This document shows, one piece after another, positions 1-8,216 of a DNA stretch of 64,000 nucleotides. The stretch is from Variovorax paradoxus NBRC 15149 (GTDB lineage Bacteria; Pseudomonadota; Gammaproteobacteria; Burkholderiales; Burkholderiaceae_C): assembly GCF_001591365.1 (NCBI RefSeq), contig NZ_BCUT01000002.1:806001-870000 (forward strand), given 5' to 3'. Made by a program: the position numbers and the translations under genes. Positions within the stretch are counted from its first letter, which is position 1. Each line of letters opens with the position of its first letter. The notes below the pieces were generated by a model. The model worked only from the letters and a program-made list of their open reading frames with translations, was not told where the DNA came from and did no database searches.

Positions 1-49
1 GGGAGAGCAGTTGCCGAAGTTCGCATGGCGGGGTCCCGGGTCCGGCGGC

Positions 50-1051
50 TCATTCGGTCTTGATACCCGCGTCGGCCGCGAGCTTCTTGTAGAAGGCCGC
101 TTCATCGCGCAGGCTCTTCGCGAACTCCGCGGGACTCGAGCCCACGCGCACCACGCCGCGCTCGCGCAGCTTGGCTTCGGTGTCGGGCAGGCGCAGGAAC
201 GCCTGGATCTCGGCCGCGAGCCTGTCGACGATGACGGCCGGCGTGCCGGCCGGCGCCATGACACCGTGCCAGGGATTCATCTCGAAGCCCTTCACGGACT
301 CGGCGATCGGCGGCAGCTCGGGCGCGAAGAACACCCGCTGCGCCGTCGAGACGCCAAGCGCGCGCAGCTTGCCCGATTGCACTTGCGGCCAGGAGGTGGC
401 GGCCGCATCCATCGCGGCATCGATCTGTCCGCCGAGCAGGTCGGTCAGCATGGGCGCGGAACCCTTGTAGCCGACATGGACCATCGAGGTGCCGGTTTTC
501 TGCATGAAGAGTTCCATGCCCACGTGCAGCGCCGAACCCGCACCGGAAGAGCCGTAGCTCAGTTGCCCCGGATGCGCCTTGAGGTACGCAAGGAACTCGG
601 GCAGCGTGCGCGCCGGCACCTTCTGCGGATTCACCACCAGGATCAGCGGCGTGATGCCCACCATCGTGACCGCGGCGAAGTCCTTCACCGGATCGTAGGG
701 AAAGGCCTCGGGCCGCACGGCGGGATTGATGGCGTTGGCCGCGACATTGCCCATGCCGATGGTGTAGCCGTCCGGCGCGGCCTTGGCGACCACCGCCATG
801 CCCACGCTCGAACCGGCGCCGGGCTTGTTGTCGACCACCATGGGCTGGCCCCATCGGGTCTGCAGGTGCGTGGCGATCATGCGCGCCATGGCGTCCGCGG
901 CACCGCCGGCCGGCACCGGCACGATGAACTTGATCGGCTTGGACGGATACGCAGCCGGCGCAGACTGGGCCTGCGCGCCGCCGAAGGCGGGAAGCAGCGC
1001 GCAGGCAAGCGCGAGGCGCAGGACGATTCTCTTGTCTTTGCGGAACACCAT
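50..1051 (-). CDS. Bug-type tripartite tricarboxylate transporter substrate-binding protein
   Basis: A 333-residue periplasmic receptor of the Bug/TctC family, which binds organic acids. The N-terminus is a Sec signal peptide (about residues 1-29, ending AQAQ), followed by the family's YPSKPIKFIVP start, a glycine-rich PAGGAADAMAR loop and DNKPGAGSSVG. The start is chosen because AAGGAGACAAAG lies directly upstream; longer in-frame starts would put coding sequence before the signal peptide. It is the last gene of the sugar-acid operon, 20 bp after dgoA. The likely ligand is therefore a sugar acid, which is inference; no TctA/TctB membrane genes are seen. Confidence 0.93.
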   Translation of the reverse strand: MVFRKDKRIVLRLALACALLPAFGGAQAQSAPAAYPSKPIKFIVPVPAGGAADAMARMIATHLQTRWGQPMVVDNKPGAGSSVGMAVVAKAAPDGYTIGMGNVAANAINPAVRPEAFPYDPVKDFAAVTMVGITPLILVVNPQKVPARTLPEFLAYLKAHPGQLSYGSSGAGSALHVGMELFMQKTGTSMVHVGYKGSAPMLTDLLGGQIDAAMDAAATSWPQVQSGKLRALGVSTAQRVFFAPELPPIAESVKGFEMNPWHGVMAPAGTPAVIVDRLAAEIQAFLRLPDTEAKLRERGVVRVGSSPAEFAKSLRDEAAFYKKLAADAGIKTE

Positions 1052-1071
1052 CTTTGTCTCCTTGGATTTCT

Positions 1072-1668
1072 TCAGGCTGCCGACCAGCGCGCGATCAGCG
1101 CCCTGGCGCGGCGGGTCAGTTCGTCGATCGAAATGCCCGGCGTGTAGAGACCGGACCCGATGCCGACCCCTGATGCACCGGCCGCCTTGAAAGAGCCGAT
1201 GTTGTCGGCGTTGACGCCGCCGACACTGAACATCGGCGTCCCCGCAGGGAACACGGCGGCCCATGCCTTCAGTGCCGCGGTACCCAGCAGCTCGGAGGGA
1301 AAGAGCTTGAGGGCGTCGGCTCCCGCCCGCAGGGCCGCGAAGCCTTCGGTGGGGGTGGCCACGCCGGGCATCGAATACACCCCCCGTGCCTTGGTGCAGC
1401 GCACGACACCGGCGTCGAAGTGGGGCGACAGCACCAGCTGCGCGCCGGCGTCGACGACCCGGTCGACCTGCGCGGCGGTCATGACGGTGCCCGCTCCGAT
1501 CTGCACATGGTCACCGAACTCGCGTGCGAGAGCCTCGATGCTGGCGACCGCCTGCGGCGAATTCAGCGGCACTTCGATGCAGCGGACGCCACAGGCTTCC
1601 AGCGCATGCCCCACCTGGAGCACCTCGCCGGGCGCGATCCCGCGCAGGATGGCAATGATCCCGTTCAT
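1072..1668 (-). CDS. dgoA: 2-dehydro-3-deoxy-6-phosphogalactonate aldolase
   Basis: A 198-residue KDPG/KDPGal-type class I aldolase that cleaves 2-keto-3-deoxy-6-phosphogalactonate to pyruvate and glyceraldehyde 3-phosphate. Visible residues are R9 in ILRG, E32 in IEVPLNSP and the Schiff-base lysine K121 in ALKLFPSE; the GIGSGLYTPG phosphate-binding tail fits the DgoA branch. Its ATG overlaps the stop of the kinase gene before it (ATGA), which argues for translational coupling and fixes the start. The adjacent dgoK supports the galactonate assignment over Entner-Doudoroff Eda. Confidence 0.93.
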   Translation of the reverse strand: MNGIIAILRGIAPGEVLQVGHALEACGVRCIEVPLNSPQAVASIEALAREFGDHVQIGAGTVMTAAQVDRVVDAGAQLVLSPHFDAGVVRCTKARGVYSMPGVATPTEGFAALRAGADALKLFPSELLGTAALKAWAAVFPAGTPMFSVGGVNADNIGSFKAAGASGVGIGSGLYTPGISIDELTRRARALIARWSAA

Positions 1669-2576
1669 GCCATTTCCTTTGCGAGACCGGCCTGGAGGGC
1701 GACGCGCCATTGCCCTCGCGTGGTCGCCCCGTCGCTCGCGCGGCGCGTGTCCACCCCGGCGATGCCGAGCGCGGTTTCGTAGCGGCCGCACAGGTCGTCG
1801 TCACCCAGCAAGGTGACGCTGCGCTGCGGATGCCGCGCGGTCGCGCTCGCGATCTCCAGGCCGATCAGGATGCCCGAGAGATAGTCGGGCAGGCCCTGCG
1901 GATCGATGTCGCCCATGAGCCCGGCGGTGCGCGCCGCAAACACCACGTGCAACGCGTTGCCATGCTGTGCCAGGCCCAGCCTGACGCCGGCATCGAAGGT
2001 CTCGGGCCGCGCCGTGCCGAACGCCATGAGCCGGCCGAGAATGCCGTGCTTCGTCAGCAGGCCGTAGAACTCGCCGGTCATGAAGGTCTCGAAGCGCTCG
2101 ACCTTGCCCTCCTCGCCCATCCAAGCCCATTTGCTGTGCGTGCCGGGCAGCACGCAGCAGTCGCCGGCCGCAAGGCCTGCGCCCCAGAGCTGGGTTTCCT
2201 CGCCGCGCATCACGTCGTGCACACCGTCGATGCCGATGCAACGGATGCCGGGCACGATGTGCAGCACCGCACCGGGCCTGACCTGCACCCGCACCAGCTG
2301 CGACGCGGCGGCCGGCAGCCCGGCCGGACAGGCGACATAGGGCGCCTCTCGCCAGCCCTGGCGGCTGCCGATCATGCCGCTCGCAATCAGCGGCACCGCA
2401 TGCGTGTCGATCCAGTCGCCGCACAGCGCCAGCAGTGCCTCGGCGAAACGCCGGTCGGGCACGGCCATCACGCCGCCGGGTGCGCTGCGGGCTTCGAGCA
2501 GGCCGCCATGCGCATCGAGCAGGCTCGCGCGCAGGTTCGAAGTGCCCCAGTCGATGGCGATCAATGACGCCTTCAT
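1665..2576 (-). CDS. dgoK: 2-dehydro-3-deoxygalactonokinase
   Basis: A 303-residue cytosolic kinase of the DgoK family that phosphorylates 2-keto-3-deoxygalactonate at C6, making the substrate of the DgoA aldolase encoded next. The N-terminal AIDWGTSNLRA is the phosphate-1 loop of ASKHA-fold kinases. PGTHSKWAW and FMTGEFYGLL are typical DgoK segments. The gene starts 4 bp into the tail of the dehydratase gene and overlaps dgoA by 4 bp, so the three are tightly coupled. Length is close to the E. coli enzyme (about 290 residues). Confidence 0.93.
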   Translation of the reverse strand: MKASLIAIDWGTSNLRASLLDAHGGLLEARSAPGGVMAVPDRRFAEALLALCGDWIDTHAVPLIASGMIGSRQGWREAPYVACPAGLPAAASQLVRVQVRPGAVLHIVPGIRCIGIDGVHDVMRGEETQLWGAGLAAGDCCVLPGTHSKWAWMGEEGKVERFETFMTGEFYGLLTKHGILGRLMAFGTARPETFDAGVRLGLAQHGNALHVVFAARTAGLMGDIDPQGLPDYLSGILIGLEIASATARHPQRSVTLLGDDDLCGRYETALGIAGVDTRRASDGATTRGQWRVALQAGLAKEMA

Positions 2577-3760
2577 TGCGAAGCACCTTTCTTTCTGAGG
2601 AACTGCCAGACTTCCGGGGCGGGCTCGATGCCCAGGCCCGGGCCCTCGGGCAGATGGAAGACCCCGGCGTCGCAGCGCATTGCGGTGCGCACGTACTTCA
2701 GGTTGCGGTCGAAGACCGAGTGCTGGTATTCGTGCATCGGCGCATTGGGCAGCGCCGCCGTGACGTGCAGGCTCGCGGCCTGGTAGATGCCCAGGCCGAT
2801 GCTGGCGTGCGGGATCACCTTCATGTGGAACGCATGGGCCATGCGGCCGATCTGCATGAACTGGCTGATGCCGGTGTGTCCCATCTCGGGCTGCACGATC
2901 GACATCGCGCGCCGCTCCAGCCGGGGGCGGTACTCGAAGACCGTGCGCCATTCCTCCCCCAGCGCGAGCGGCACGCGCACGCTCGCGCCCACATGGGCCT
3001 GGCCCTCGATGTCCTCGGGCTGGCAGGGGGCCTCGACGAAGTAGGGCCTGTAGGGCGCGAGCTGGTCGATGAGCTGCACCGCTTCCTGCGCGGTGAACTT
3101 CCAGTGCAGGTCGACCATCAGCCTGACGCCGTCGCCCAGGCCCTCGCGCAGCGACCGCATCTCGGCCACGATGCCGTCGAAGGACACGGCCGCGTGGTAC
3201 TTGAAGGCATCGAAGCCCTTGGCGACGAAGCCGCGCGCAAGCTCGAGCCGGTCCGCGAGGCTCGCGCCCGGAAGGCCGGACACGTAGGCCGGCACGGTCT
3301 CGAGCCGCTGGCCGCCGAGCAGCTTGACCACGGGCTGGCCCACCAGCTTTCCGAAGAGGTCCCACACCGCGATGTCGACACCCGCGATGGCGTCGACGTA
3401 GAAGCCGCCGAAGAAGCCGCGCACGCGCATCAGGTCGTACAGGTCTTCCTGGATCACCACCGCGTCGCGCGGATCGCGGCCCACGATCACCGGCCCGATC
3501 ACGTCGTCGATGATGCTCGTGACCGCATCGGGCGCGACGATGCCGTAGGTCTCGCCCCAGCCGACGGTGCCGTCGTCGGCGGTGATCCTGATCAGCACCG
3601 ACATGTCGGTCGACGGATAGATCGCGCGATTGCCGCTGCGCACGAGGTAGCCGCGCTCGTTGATCTTCTCGCCGGGGCCCAGCGGCCCGAGGTAGGGCGT
3701 GTCGCGCGGCAGCGAGACGATGAAGCTCTCGACCTGCGCGATCTTCGCGAAGCCGGTCAT
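2573..3760 (-). CDS. Mandelate racemase/muconate lactonizing family sugar-acid dehydratase
   Basis: A 395-residue enolase-superfamily protein that abstracts the proton alpha to a carboxylate, here probably dehydrating a sugar acid to a 2-keto-3-deoxy acid for DgoK. An N-terminal capping domain is followed by the barrel with K187-Y-H189, metal ligands D217, E243 and E269/E270, and H318 in VIPHASIG. Position before dgoK and dgoA implies galactonate or an isomeric acid. The sequence does not have the usual DgoD signature near the first metal ligand (VDLHWK rather than VDFHGR), so the exact substrate is open. Start and stop overlap both neighbours by 4 bp. Confidence 0.88.
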   Translation of the reverse strand: MTGFAKIAQVESFIVSLPRDTPYLGPLGPGEKINERGYLVRSGNRAIYPSTDMSVLIRITADDGTVGWGETYGIVAPDAVTSIIDDVIGPVIVGRDPRDAVVIQEDLYDLMRVRGFFGGFYVDAIAGVDIAVWDLFGKLVGQPVVKLLGGQRLETVPAYVSGLPGASLADRLELARGFVAKGFDAFKYHAAVSFDGIVAEMRSLREGLGDGVRLMVDLHWKFTAQEAVQLIDQLAPYRPYFVEAPCQPEDIEGQAHVGASVRVPLALGEEWRTVFEYRPRLERRAMSIVQPEMGHTGISQFMQIGRMAHAFHMKVIPHASIGLGIYQAASLHVTAALPNAPMHEYQHSVFDRNLKYVRTAMRCDAGVFHLPEGPGLGIEPAPEVWQFLRKKGASQ

Positions 3761-4677
3761 GGCAGCCGGTCCTGCGGCAGCAGCAGGTCCGCGATGTCCG
3801 CCAGGAAGGCGTCGACGTCCGCCATGTCCTGCGCGTCGAGCAGCGGGCCCGACATGCGCTGGCGCGTGTCGGCGATGAGGCCGCGCTTCTTGAGCACGTA
3901 CTTCGTCAGCGACCAGCGAAACACCGCCTGCACGTTCAGCACCGGCAGCATGCGCGTGAAGAGCGCGCGGACCCGGTCGGCGTCGCCCGCGCGATGCGCC
4001 TTGAAGAGCGCGGTGTGCACCTCCGCCAGCTCGATCGCGGGCATGGTGCCGGCCGCGCCGCGGCGCAGTTCGTCGGTGATGTAGCGCCCGCCCGCGCCGC
4101 CGAAGACACCCAGCAGGCTGGCCGGCGCCTTTTCGCGCAGCACCGAAAGGCGCTGCCCGCTCGGCAGCGTTTCCTCCTTGACATAACGGATCGACGGAAC
4201 CGCCGCCAGGACTTCGAGCACCACCTCGGGGTCCAGCCCCGCGCCCACCGGCGGCGGCACGTTCTGCAGCATCAGCGCAGTCCCCTCGGCCGCCCGCGCG
4301 ACCTCGCTGAAATAGGCGATCTGCCCGGCCGCGCCTTTGCGGTCCGGCGGCACCGCCACCATCAACGCGGCCGCGCCGCGCGCGCTTGCCTCGGCCGCGA
4401 GGCGAACGGTCGTCGCGGTCTCGCCGCTCGAAACGCCAGCGATCACCGGAACGCGGCCCGCCACTTCGGCCAGCACGACATCGAGGAGCGATTGCCGTTC
4501 GTCGGGCGCGAGCTGGCCCACCTCGCTCGCGACGCCCGGGTAGGTCATGCCATCGACGCCGCACCGGAGCAGATATTCGACCAGCCTGCGCAGCGAAGCC
4601 GCGTCGGGCCGCCCCTGGGCATCGAAGGGGGTGGGAAGAACAGGGAAGACACCTGTCAATGAAGGACGCTCGGCCAT
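3757..4677 (-). CDS. DapA/NanA-family aldolase or dehydratase
   Basis: A 306-residue TIM-barrel protein of the dihydrodipicolinate synthase/N-acetylneuraminate lyase family, which forms a Schiff base with a 2-keto acid. K167 in RYVKEET is the Schiff-base lysine. The catalytic tyrosine of DapA (YNVP) is replaced by glutamine (QNVP, Q138), so it is not a standard DapA. It is the promoter-proximal gene of the sugar-acid operon, which suggests a role on a keto-deoxy sugar acid such as deoxy-acid dehydration or aldol cleavage. The specific reaction cannot be named from sequence. Confidence 0.85.
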   Translation of the reverse strand: MAERPSLTGVFPVLPTPFDAQGRPDAASLRRLVEYLLRCGVDGMTYPGVASEVGQLAPDERQSLLDVVLAEVAGRVPVIAGVSSGETATTVRLAAEASARGAAALMVAVPPDRKGAAGQIAYFSEVARAAEGTALMLQNVPPPVGAGLDPEVVLEVLAAVPSIRYVKEETLPSGQRLSVLREKAPASLLGVFGGAGGRYITDELRRGAAGTMPAIELAEVHTALFKAHRAGDADRVRALFTRMLPVLNVQAVFRWSLTKYVLKKRGLIADTRQRMSGPLLDAQDMADVDAFLADIADLLLPQDRLP

Positions 4678-4868
4678 GAAAGTTCTGCTGTTAGTTCCAA
4701 TGAATGGAAATTATCTTTCTGACCCTTCTCAAGGTAATCTGGTATTAACCCTGAAGAGGCGCCGATGCGCGGGCAGACATCCAGCCTCGACATCGCCCGA
4801 GCGAGCAGCGAATTTGCCTAGTTTTTCCATTTAACGGAAAACTTTGTCAGGCACATAATTGTGTCCTG
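4678..4868. promoter_or_regulatory. Divergent control region with two TTCC-N7-GGAA dyads
   Basis: This 191-bp spacer separates the sugar-acid operon (minus) from the histidine kinase gene (plus). It holds two 15-bp dyads of the same form, at 4695-4709 (TTCCAATGAATGGAA) and 4825-4839 (TTCCATTTAACGGAA). The first is 18 bp upstream of the aldolase start, the second 30 bp upstream of the kinase start. Paired identical half-sites suggest one regulator acting on both units. The regulator is not encoded beside it in this window. The local AT content is well above that of the genes. Confidence 0.5.
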
Positions 4869-6845
4869 ATGAAACCATCCTGCGTTGCCCTTGGCCGGTG
4901 GACCGCAACGCTGTGGCTCGCCCTGCCCTTGGCCCTGCTGCCCTGTGCGAGCACCGCCGGCGCGCCGGCCATGGATGCGACGCCGCGGCAGGGCGGCGCG
5001 GTCCAGATCACACGGGCCGAACTGCTGTCCGTTCCCGGCACGGGCTATTCGGCCCCGCCGCGGCGCATTGAGGACGCCGGCCTGCCGCGCGAGGGATGGC
5101 AGGCGATCGACCTGCCGCGCACGGCCGCGCGCGAGCTGGTGCCCACGCCGGCCGGCGGTGTGCGCACCGTCACCGACTGGTACCGCATCGATCTGGCCGG
5201 GCTCGCGCCACCGGCGCAGCAGCCGCTGCTCCTGTACCTTCCGCGCTGGAAGACCCTGGGCCGCATCGCGGTGTACGGCGATGGCGTGCTGCTCTACCAG
5301 TCGCAGGGCAGCGCGGTGCACAACGGCTACAACCATCCGCTGCTGCTGCCGCTGAACGCGGCGGCGAACACGCCTTCACCGGTGTCGGTGCTGATCCGCG
5401 TCGATCGCCTGCCCAGCAGCGGGAGCGGGTTCTCCACCGTGTGGGTGGGCGGCGAGAATTCGCTGAGCTGGCGCTATCTGCTGCGCCAGCTGCTGCAGGT
5501 GCAGCTGCCGTTCATGGGCAGCGCGGCCTTCCTGGCGGTGGGGGCCTTCGCATTCGCGGTGTGGCTGGGCAAGCGGCGCGAATCGCTCTACCTGCTGTTC
5601 TTCGCCATTTCGGCAATGGCCTTCCTGCGCATGCTGCACTACTTCGTGAGCGGCGACTACCTGCTGGTCTCGGACGAGTGGTTCGAATGGATCACCGTGG
5701 CTTCGCTGCTCTGGCTGATCATCCTCATCCACCTGTTCCTGCAGCGCCTGCACCAGCAGCCCTCGCGCTGGCTCACGCGCTTGTCGGTGGGGCTGGCGCT
5801 GGCCTGCAGCGTTGCGACGCTGCCCCATGTGTCCAGGGCGATCCCCAGCCTCTACCTCTTCACGCCGCTGCTCAACCTGGCGGTGCTGCCCGTCACGGTG
5901 CTGATCTTCGCGGTGAACCTGCGCAAGGCGCTGCGCGCCAAGTTTCCCGAGGGGCGGCTGGTGGCGGGCTGGGCCGTGCTGGCGCTGGCCTTCACTTCCT
6001 ATGACGGGCTGCTGCAGAACAACCTGGTAAGCCCGGAGAGCGTGTACACCTCGCCTTACGCCATCATCAGCCTGTTCTTCATCTTCTCGTACATCATGTT
6101 CCAGCGCTACACGGGCGCCTTCGCCGAGGTGGCCCGGCTGAACAAGGGCCTCGCCCAGCGCCTGCAGGCGCGCGAGGCCGAGCTGGAGCAAAGCTACCAG
6201 CGGCTGCGCGTGATCGAGAACGAGCAGATGCTCGGCGCCGAGCGCCGGCGCCTGATGCAGGACATGCACGACGGCCTCGGCTCGTCGCTGATCAGCGCCA
6301 TCCGATCGGTGGAGCAAGGCGCCATGAGCGGCACCGAGATCTCGGGCGTGCTCAAGGGCTGCATGGACGACCTGAAGCTGGCCATCGATTCGATGGAGAG
6401 CGTGGACGCCGACCTGCTGCTGTTGCTGGCCACCCTGCGCTTTCGCCTGGCGCCGCGCATCGAGAGCGCCGGCCTCGCGCTGCACTGGCAAGTGCAGTCG
6501 GTGCCCGCGCTGTCCTGGCTGGACCCGGGCAGCGCACTGCACATCCTGCGCATCATGCAGGAGTGCGTGGCCAACGTGCTGCGCCACACGCGGGCCACCG
6601 TCATCCGCTTCAGCACGGCGACGGACGGCCAGGGCGTCTGCGTGGTGATCGAGGACAACGGCGCGGGCTTTGCCGTGGAAGAGGCCCTGCGCCGAAGCGG
6701 CCGCGGGCTGCGCAACCAGCAGCGGCGAGCCCTGGCCATCGGCGGCACGGTGCGCTGGGAATCGGGCAGCGGCGGAACGCGCTTCACGCTCTGGCTGCCC
6801 CTGCACCATGGGGAGGGTGCCGGCAAGACCATGAGCGCCGCCTGA
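4869..6845 (+). CDS. Membrane sensor histidine kinase, 7TMR-DISM type with HisKA_3-like core
   Basis: A 658-residue sensor kinase. Order of parts: signal peptide (about 1-30), periplasmic beta-rich sensor domain (about 35-190), a block of about seven membrane helices (about 205-420), a short coiled coil, then the kinase core. H467 in LMQDMHDGLGSS is the phosphorylated histidine of the NarL-type kinases, followed by the N box (ECVANVLRHT), EDNGAGF and a GRGLRNQQRRA lid. The layout fits a 7TMR-DISM extracellular/transmembrane sensor. No response regulator gene is adjacent, so its partner lies elsewhere. The gene diverges from the sugar-acid operon. Confidence 0.88.
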   Translation: MKPSCVALGRWTATLWLALPLALLPCASTAGAPAMDATPRQGGAVQITRAELLSVPGTGYSAPPRRIEDAGLPREGWQAIDLPRTAARELVPTPAGGVRTVTDWYRIDLAGLAPPAQQPLLLYLPRWKTLGRIAVYGDGVLLYQSQGSAVHNGYNHPLLLPLNAAANTPSPVSVLIRVDRLPSSGSGFSTVWVGGENSLSWRYLLRQLLQVQLPFMGSAAFLAVGAFAFAVWLGKRRESLYLLFFAISAMAFLRMLHYFVSGDYLLVSDEWFEWITVASLLWLIILIHLFLQRLHQQPSRWLTRLSVGLALACSVATLPHVSRAIPSLYLFTPLLNLAVLPVTVLIFAVNLRKALRAKFPEGRLVAGWAVLALAFTSYDGLLQNNLVSPESVYTSPYAIISLFFIFSYIMFQRYTGAFAEVARLNKGLAQRLQAREAELEQSYQRLRVIENEQMLGAERRRLMQDMHDGLGSSLISAIRSVEQGAMSGTEISGVLKGCMDDLKLAIDSMESVDADLLLLLATLRFRLAPRIESAGLALHWQVQSVPALSWLDPGSALHILRIMQECVANVLRHTRATVIRFSTATDGQGVCVVIEDNGAGFAVEEALRRSGRGLRNQQRRALAIGGTVRWESGSGGTRFTLWLPLHHGEGAGKTMSAA

Positions 6846-6869
6846 GATTGCTGTTGCTAGGATGCCGCC

Positions 6870-7361
6870 ATGTCCTCGACCCCCGCCAGCTACACGGTTC
6901 AGCAGCTCTCGGCCGACGACGGTCCGCTGATGACGGAGCTTCTCGCTGTTTTCGGCAAAGCCTTCGACGAACCGGCCACCTACGGTGCCCGCCGCCCCCG
7001 GCCTGCGTACCTGCGGCAGTTGCTGGGCACCGACTATTTCATTGCATTGGCGGCGCGCGAGGGATCGCAAGTCATCGGCGGCCTCGCGGCCTACGAGCTG
7101 AAAAAGTTCGAGCAGGAGCGCAGCGAGATCTACATCTACGACCTCGCCGTTGCCGCCGAGCACAGGCGCCGGGGCGTCGCGACCGCGTTGATCCGCGAGC
7201 TCCAGCGCATCGGCGCCGAGCGCGGGGCCTATGTGATCTTCGTGCAGGCCGATCCGCCCGATGCGCCGGCCGTCGCGCTGTACACGAAGCTGGGCGTGCG
7301 CGAAGACGTGCTGCATTTCGACATTCCGGTGCCGCCGGTGCAACCCGTGCAGGCATCCTGA
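6870..7361 (+). CDS. AAC(3)-I family aminoglycoside N-acetyltransferase-like GNAT protein
   Basis: A 163-residue GNAT enzyme. The EIYIYDLAVAAEHRRRGVATALI segment contains the acetyl-CoA loop (RRRGVA). The C-terminal YVIFVQADPPDAPAVALYTKL and VLHFDIPV match the signature of AAC(3)-I enzymes, which acetylate the 3-amino group of gentamicin-type aminoglycosides. Length agrees with that family (about 155-175). It lies 24 bp after the kinase gene and 6 bp before the next gene, with flanking-type GC, so it looks like a resident chromosomal gene, not a cassette; no attC site is seen. Resistance function is inference. Confidence 0.83.
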   Translation: MSSTPASYTVQQLSADDGPLMTELLAVFGKAFDEPATYGARRPRPAYLRQLLGTDYFIALAAREGSQVIGGLAAYELKKFEQERSEIYIYDLAVAAEHRRRGVATALIRELQRIGAERGAYVIFVQADPPDAPAVALYTKLGVREDVLHFDIPVPPVQPVQAS

Positions 7362-7367
7362 AATTCG

Positions 7368-8135
7368 ATGGCCCTCACGCGCGACAACTGGCCGAGCCGC
7401 ACCACCGTGCAGGCCTCGCTGGCAGCCCGGTTCACCCTGCCGCCCCTGCCCCCGCCGATCCAGGACTGGTTCGCATGGTGCCGCCGCATGGGGAGCCAGT
7501 CCCTCGTGCTGGAGGCGCCGAGCTGGCGCGAGGATGGAGGCGGCGTGCTCACCGGCTCGGGCGCCGTCGACGCGCCCGGCCTGCTGGCCGACATGGAAGG
7601 CTACCGCTTCATCCTGGACCGGAAGGCGAGCACGCCCGAACATCTGGTGTGGAGCGACGCCGTGGATGCGGGCCTGTGGCAGCCGCACTGGGTGGTCCTG
7701 CAGAACGCCGATGGCGATCCGCTGATCGGCGACATCAGCCAGCCCGAGGTGCCGGTGCTGTGGGACTGGCACGGGAGCGGCCGCTGGTCGCCGCAGCCGC
7801 TGTTCCCGAATCTCCAGATGCTGATGGCGCGCATCCAGGTGTATGTGCCGCCTTCGCTGCCGAGGGGCGGTGCGCCCACGGTCTTCCACACGGTGCACCT
7901 GACGGACCTGGGCGACGAGCCCCTGCGGGTGCTGACGGCGCTCAAGGCGCATCCGGACTACAGGCACCTCGCGGGCGCAAGCCTGCTGAAGCTCAGGCAT
8001 CGGCTGCCGCTGCCGCTGCTGGACGACAGCGTCAGCGTTGCCCTGAAGGACGAGCTTGTCCATCGCTTCGAGGCGCTGGGTGCTCGGGTGAAGGTGGTCG
8101 AAAGGATCTACCGGCACGCCGACGGAAATACATAG
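7368..8135 (+). CDS. Hypothetical protein with L7/L12 C-terminal-like tail
   Basis: A 255-residue protein with no signal peptide or membrane segment. The main part (about residues 1-185) contains many tryptophans and PDYRHL/VFHTVHLTDLG stretches, and I do not recognise a family. The last 45 residues (LPLPLLDDSVSVALKDELVHRFEALGARVKVV) look like the ribosomal L7/L12 C-terminal fold seen as an add-on in other proteins. It starts 6 bp after the AAC(3)-I-like gene and is probably co-transcribed with it. Function unknown. Confidence 0.75.
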   Translation: MALTRDNWPSRTTVQASLAARFTLPPLPPPIQDWFAWCRRMGSQSLVLEAPSWREDGGGVLTGSGAVDAPGLLADMEGYRFILDRKASTPEHLVWSDAVDAGLWQPHWVVLQNADGDPLIGDISQPEVPVLWDWHGSGRWSPQPLFPNLQMLMARIQVYVPPSLPRGGAPTVFHTVHLTDLGDEPLRVLTALKAHPDYRHLAGASLLKLRHRLPLPLLDDSVSVALKDELVHRFEALGARVKVVERIYRHADGNT

Positions 8136-8147
8136 CCTTGTGGCAGA

Positions 8148-8216
8148 GCGCTGGGGTCCGGTGCCGAGATCGGCCGCGAGCGCGTTCTGCGTGACACGAG
8201 CTCCGGGCTTTTCTAT
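8148..8216 (+). repeat. 69-bp duplicate of an internal part of the GNAT gene at 10145
   Basis: These 69 bases match 10235-10303 with four mismatches, in the same orientation. The matching stretch in the intact gene encodes RALWSGAEIGRERVLRDTSAGLFH. Here it lies between the stop of the hypothetical gene and the end of the minus-strand aldo/keto reductase gene, and its last bases (CTA at 8213-8215) supply that gene's TAG stop. It is therefore the scar of a lost paralogue or of a small duplication. Confidence 0.85.

Noticed and set aside
2435..4084. A 549-codon plus-strand frame over the sugar-acid operon
   Set aside because: Antisense shadow of the dehydratase and aldolase genes; no family features and no ribosome-binding site.
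6870..8135. An integron gene cassette carrying the AAC(3)-I-like gene
   Set aside because: No attC-like imperfect palindrome, no integrase, and the gene is tightly packed with chromosomal-type neighbours.
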